From Larix sibirica (Eukaryota; Streptophyta; Pinopsida; Pinales; Pinaceae): 23,901 nucleotides of DNA. The notes beneath the pieces are model-generated. The model did not search any database, was not told the origin of the DNA, and saw only the letters and a program-made list of their open reading frames with translations. The DNA lies in the NCBI GenBank assembly GCA_004151065.3, contig NWUY0300025725.1, positions 24,762 through 48,662 on the forward strand. The letters are read 5' to 3'. A program made the translations under genes and the position numbers. Below, piece after piece: positions 21,163 to 23,901 of the stretch. Position 1 is the first letter of the stretch. Each line of letters starts with the position of its first letter.

Positions 21163-21418
21163 TATTTAGTTAACCATGATAGTTTATCGTATCAACTGCA
21201 CACAGATTAATTTCAAACTGCTTATGATGGAAAGGAAAAACGAAGAAATAAAAACAGAGCTACAGGCCAGGCTGATATTAAACAGCTATTTTAACAGTGG
21301 GGTTAGAAAGTAGCCTTCCAGCCTTTTCAGCTCATACTAAACACTCTTATTTCTCGCAAGCGTTCTTTTCCGGATAGATAATTCACATAGAGGTAAGCAA
21401 GCAGTGCAGTAGCCAAGT

Positions 21419-21424
21419 TTTATT
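21419..21424 (-). terminator. Poly(A) signal AATAAA for the - strand gene
   Basis: AATAAA on the - strand lies about 85 bases after the TAG at 21510-21508. The distance is normal for a short plant 3' untranslated region and supports the exon ending at 21508 being the last one. The hexamer is common by chance in AT-rich DNA. Confidence 0.4.
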
Positions 21425-21507
21425 TGCAATAAATATTAACTGATTAGTTCAACAACGAATACATCAACATAAGAGATAGAAGAACCATGAAAATAAATTA
21501 GCACCAT

Positions 21508-22726
21508 CTAGGCCAATACCTTTAGTTCAGTACTTTTCTCCAGCTGAGACCTTACAAAATTCTCGTCAACCAGCACTTCAGTGCCATTAAACCCTTGGTC
21601 CTCCCCTGCATGTAACAATCCAGTGGAAGAGGAAACATGGATTTCAGGAGTTGGCTCTTCGCCATTTGCAGCTTGTGTACACATAATGAGTTCTTCATGC
21701 ATATCCCTTGGTCTTTCACATATAAGCCCTTTGTCTAAATGTGGAGAGTTGGATCTTTCCTGCATTTCACATCTGTAATCCTCTGGCATATCCTTTGTCT
21801 CAGAGGACATGACTGGGGAAGAATTTGAGCAATCTGCTTTCTGCTCACCCTCAGCAACAAGTTTTGATAACACACTTTCATGTTCATGCCCATGCAAAAG
21901 GGTTTTCAATACTCTCCATGGAGGTGGTTTCTGATCTTCAAACTTTTCCATAGCAGTCTGAAATCCTGACCTCGAAAATTCTTCCTGCAAAAGAGATAGC
22001 AAAGCAGGTGCTAACCACTCAACAAATGTAAAACGCTGGCCCAAAATATGGCAGAAATGCAATGATATATGTTCATAAGAGGACTTGCAAGAAACAAACC
22101 TCCCAAATTGGTATTAGAGACTGAACCATTTTCACTTCTGATCCAGCTTGGGACAATGAAGTGTACATTAGTTGATGACCATTCAAAATTTCTGCACAGC
22201 AAAGAACAAAATTAATTCAACATCAGAGTGTACTTGCAGTTTTTAGTACATTCAAATTTGGTCTTTCAAGTTTTTGTGTACCATCTACAGTTGTATCTCC
22301 CTCAAGCTGACAAGTGCTTTGTCTCTTAAGTTGTGGGTTTCCTTGGAGTGGAGAACCCTCTGTATAATCCGCAACAGCCAAAGACCAAAGCCAATCATTA
22401 GTAACTGTTGATCTTAGCCAGAGTTGTGAGTGATTATCTACAGGTGTGCTTCTGTCCTCTTCACTAGCAGACAGAAGATTGCTATTGCCATGCTTTCCAC
22501 AAATCTTTGACGTTATAAACGGACCCGGTGTTTGCAGTTCAACATTTGGTCCAGAATATATTCCCTGAGAACCTAATGCAACTGAATCATCTTTTCTCTC
22601 TGTCGCTAGTTTGGAAGCAACATCTCTAAACAGGCGAGATCTTTCTGGAATATTGTCTGGCAAAGGATCACGAAACTTCAATTTTGACAAATGTAGATGA
22701 CCCATCCCATACAAGTTGTGATCAAT
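21508..22726 (-). CDS. C-terminal three exons of an unidentified plant nuclear gene
   Basis: Exons are 22726-22282 (445 bases), 22191-22100 (92) and 21984-21508 (477 with stop). They add up to 1014 bases, or 337 residues plus stop. Splice sites are GT/AG: acceptors ATTGTACAG, GCTGTGCAG and CTTTTGCAG; donors GATG|GTACAC and GAG|GTTTGT. Phases agree at both joins, and introns are 90 and 115 bases. The first exon encodes HLHLSKLKFRDPLPDNIPER and a Trp-rich patch NDWLWSLAVADYTEGSP. The middle exon gives LNGHQLMYTSLSQAGSEV and reads across to SLIPIWEEEFSRSGF. The last exon starts with a helical segment (EKFEDQKPPPWRVLKTLLHG), then about 110 hydrophilic, probably disordered residues. I see no membrane segment or catalytic motif and do not recognise the family. 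Alternatives: the last exon could splice on at AAG|GTATTG (21520), and the first exon could begin upstream at the in-frame ATG at 22786. The N-terminal part is missing. Confidence 0.72.
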
Positions 22727-23901
22727 CTGTACAATATATGCCAAACAGTATTTAATGAACATGTATCCAAGTTCAATGACGGCCAACCATGTCTATACTT
22801 TTTGAATTAAATATGTAAAATTGTGAGGCTACAAACTTTATTATGAATGAAAGCAAATGTGTGCATCAACCAGAAACACAGAAGAAAGCTAAAAAACAAA
22901 ATTCCAGATAAAGAGAACTTTATCCAACTTAAATAGTTTCCAGAGTTCCATGATATATAAAGCACTAAATGTCCTTAAGCTTTGCTTACTGTTATTGGCA
23001 GCTCCTTGGATCATGGGAACAAATGATTTTTCTACCTGTTTCAAATTTCATTCTATGAGCTTGCAACTAATAAGACATCTCATCTGGTTTACTGATCCTA
23101 CATTGTGTCTTTAATATGTGATCTGAAATTCCTTTGTCATACATAGCTCTATTTTTCTGAAGTATTCCTTAGTATCTTTCAGCATAGGAATGGCGTATCT
23201 ATATGAAACATCCAATTAACAACCAACTCTAAAACAATGGGGCTCTCTCATGAAAATTAGGAAATCACCCCAATTAAAAGAAAATCCTTATAACAAAAAA
23301 GAAAGGAGCAGAAATTAAACCTTAGTTGTGTGTAAAAATATTCAATTAGATATTTATTAGTTTTCATGTCTCGTTTCTGAGTGATGCATATAATTTGGAA
23401 TTGTTTTCGCCACCTCAATATATAGTCAAACTGTTTTTTGTCTGACTTTAAAATCTTCTAAATAACTTGCTGGTTTTCTTACATCTAGTTTGCAAAATCT
23501 GCACATATGTATCTGCTAAATTGAAATCTGTATTTGTGTCTGTACAAATTTCCTCACAAAATGGCAAAATGGATTTTAATGCAACTCAGAAATTTCACCT
23601 CTTTCCTAGAGGTTTCCTGGATCTTAACCCAGTGAATTTTCAGCCTTAGAGCTGTTATCAAATATAAACAAAACAGCTGCAACAATGGTCAATATTTCAA
23701 TCCTTTACAAACCCTAATCCACTAAGTAATTTAAGAGATAAGATACCAATGTGTTTCAATAAGTTTCAGCCCTCTAGGGCAAGCTTATCATGCATATAAT
23801 GGATCTGAAAACACTTATGACAGCTCTAAATACAGCTGTAAATTAGCTGTTATATTTGTTAAAAAAACAGGCTGTAACAGCCATCTCAACCACTCAGCAA
23901 C
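22727..23901 (-). other. Probable intron or upstream part of the same gene
   Basis: The exon at 22726 is preceded on the - strand by a plausible branch/pyrimidine region and CAG acceptor, so this stretch is most likely intron. I looked for further exons and found none with a usable phase; a candidate around 23045-22990 has a donor (ACA|GTAAGC) but an in-frame stop. Its composition is AT-rich and non-coding, and the small + strand ORF at 23467-23649 has no support. Confidence 0.45.

Noticed and set aside
21985-22062. N-terminal 26 residues of the - strand ORF starting at 22062
   Set aside because: A strong acceptor (CTTTTGCAG) at 21985 and phase agreement with the exon at 22191-22100 show that this part is intron.
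22192-22202. - strand ORF 22202-22011 as a separate small gene
   Set aside because: The true coding in this region is the 92-base exon in another frame, with GT/AG borders and phases that fit its neighbours.
22990-23050. Possible extra upstream exon on the - strand ending ACA|GTAAGC
   Set aside because: In the phase required by the next exon, it contains a stop, and no acceptor gives a reasonable open exon.
1-23901. tRNA, rRNA, CRISPR array or prokaryotic defence system
   Set aside because: No cloverleaf-like tRNA boxes, rRNA sequence or evenly spaced direct repeats with unique spacers were seen; the window is plant nuclear repeat DNA.

Overview
The window looks like nuclear DNA of a seed plant with a large, repeat-filled genome. 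A gymnosperm is my best guess, but that is an inference. The evidence is AT-rich, gene-poor sequence, an old plant-type LINE, old LTR retrotransposons, long microsatellites and one intron-containing gene with plant-like GT/AG splice sites. Nothing looks bacterial: there are no operons or ribosome binding sites and almost no long intact ORFs. Three single unresolved bases (N) occur at about 970, 16393 and 19940.

Layout. 1-976: a decayed coiled-coil coding sequence, readable in one + frame from 110 with six internal stop codons. 971-1299: an (AAT)n microsatellite, then a 111-bp tandem duplication. About 1411-5280: a 5'-truncated, mutated LINE on the + strand, with reverse transcriptase, zf-RVT zinc-binding and RNase H remnants in the expected order, followed by a possible 3' tail. 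About 5842-12600: an LTR retrotransposon on the - strand. Two direct, roughly 1.3-1.5 kb repeats flank an interior that holds a broken Ty3/gypsy-type gag and no recognisable protease, reverse transcriptase or integrase. This resembles the gag-only non-autonomous class called TR-GAG. A TATA box in one LTR and a decayed primer-binding-site-like sequence next to the other support the orientation. 13381-about 14610: a third, more diverged LTR-like copy standing alone. 15376-17200: a CT/TA microsatellite, a Copia-like LTR edge, a cluster of GATATATC palindromes and a second copy of a repeat also found inside the gag element. 18890-19896: a decayed Lys/Glu/Ala-coding repeat directly beside about 580 bp of degenerate telomere-like TTAGGG/TTAAGGG repeats. 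20811-21162: a 176-bp tandem duplication.

The only convincing host gene is at the right end on the - strand. Three exons (22726-22282, 22191-22100, 21984-21508) join with consistent splice phases into a 337-residue C-terminal protein part, followed by a poly(A) signal. I do not recognise the family. Its upstream exons are not visible and probably lie beyond the window.

Apart from this gene, the window is a record of retroelement insertion and decay. I saw no tRNA, rRNA, CRISPR or defence system. The points most worth following are the gag-only element, the telomere-like block with its coding-like neighbour, the long stop-riddled coiled-coil frame and the unidentified gene.
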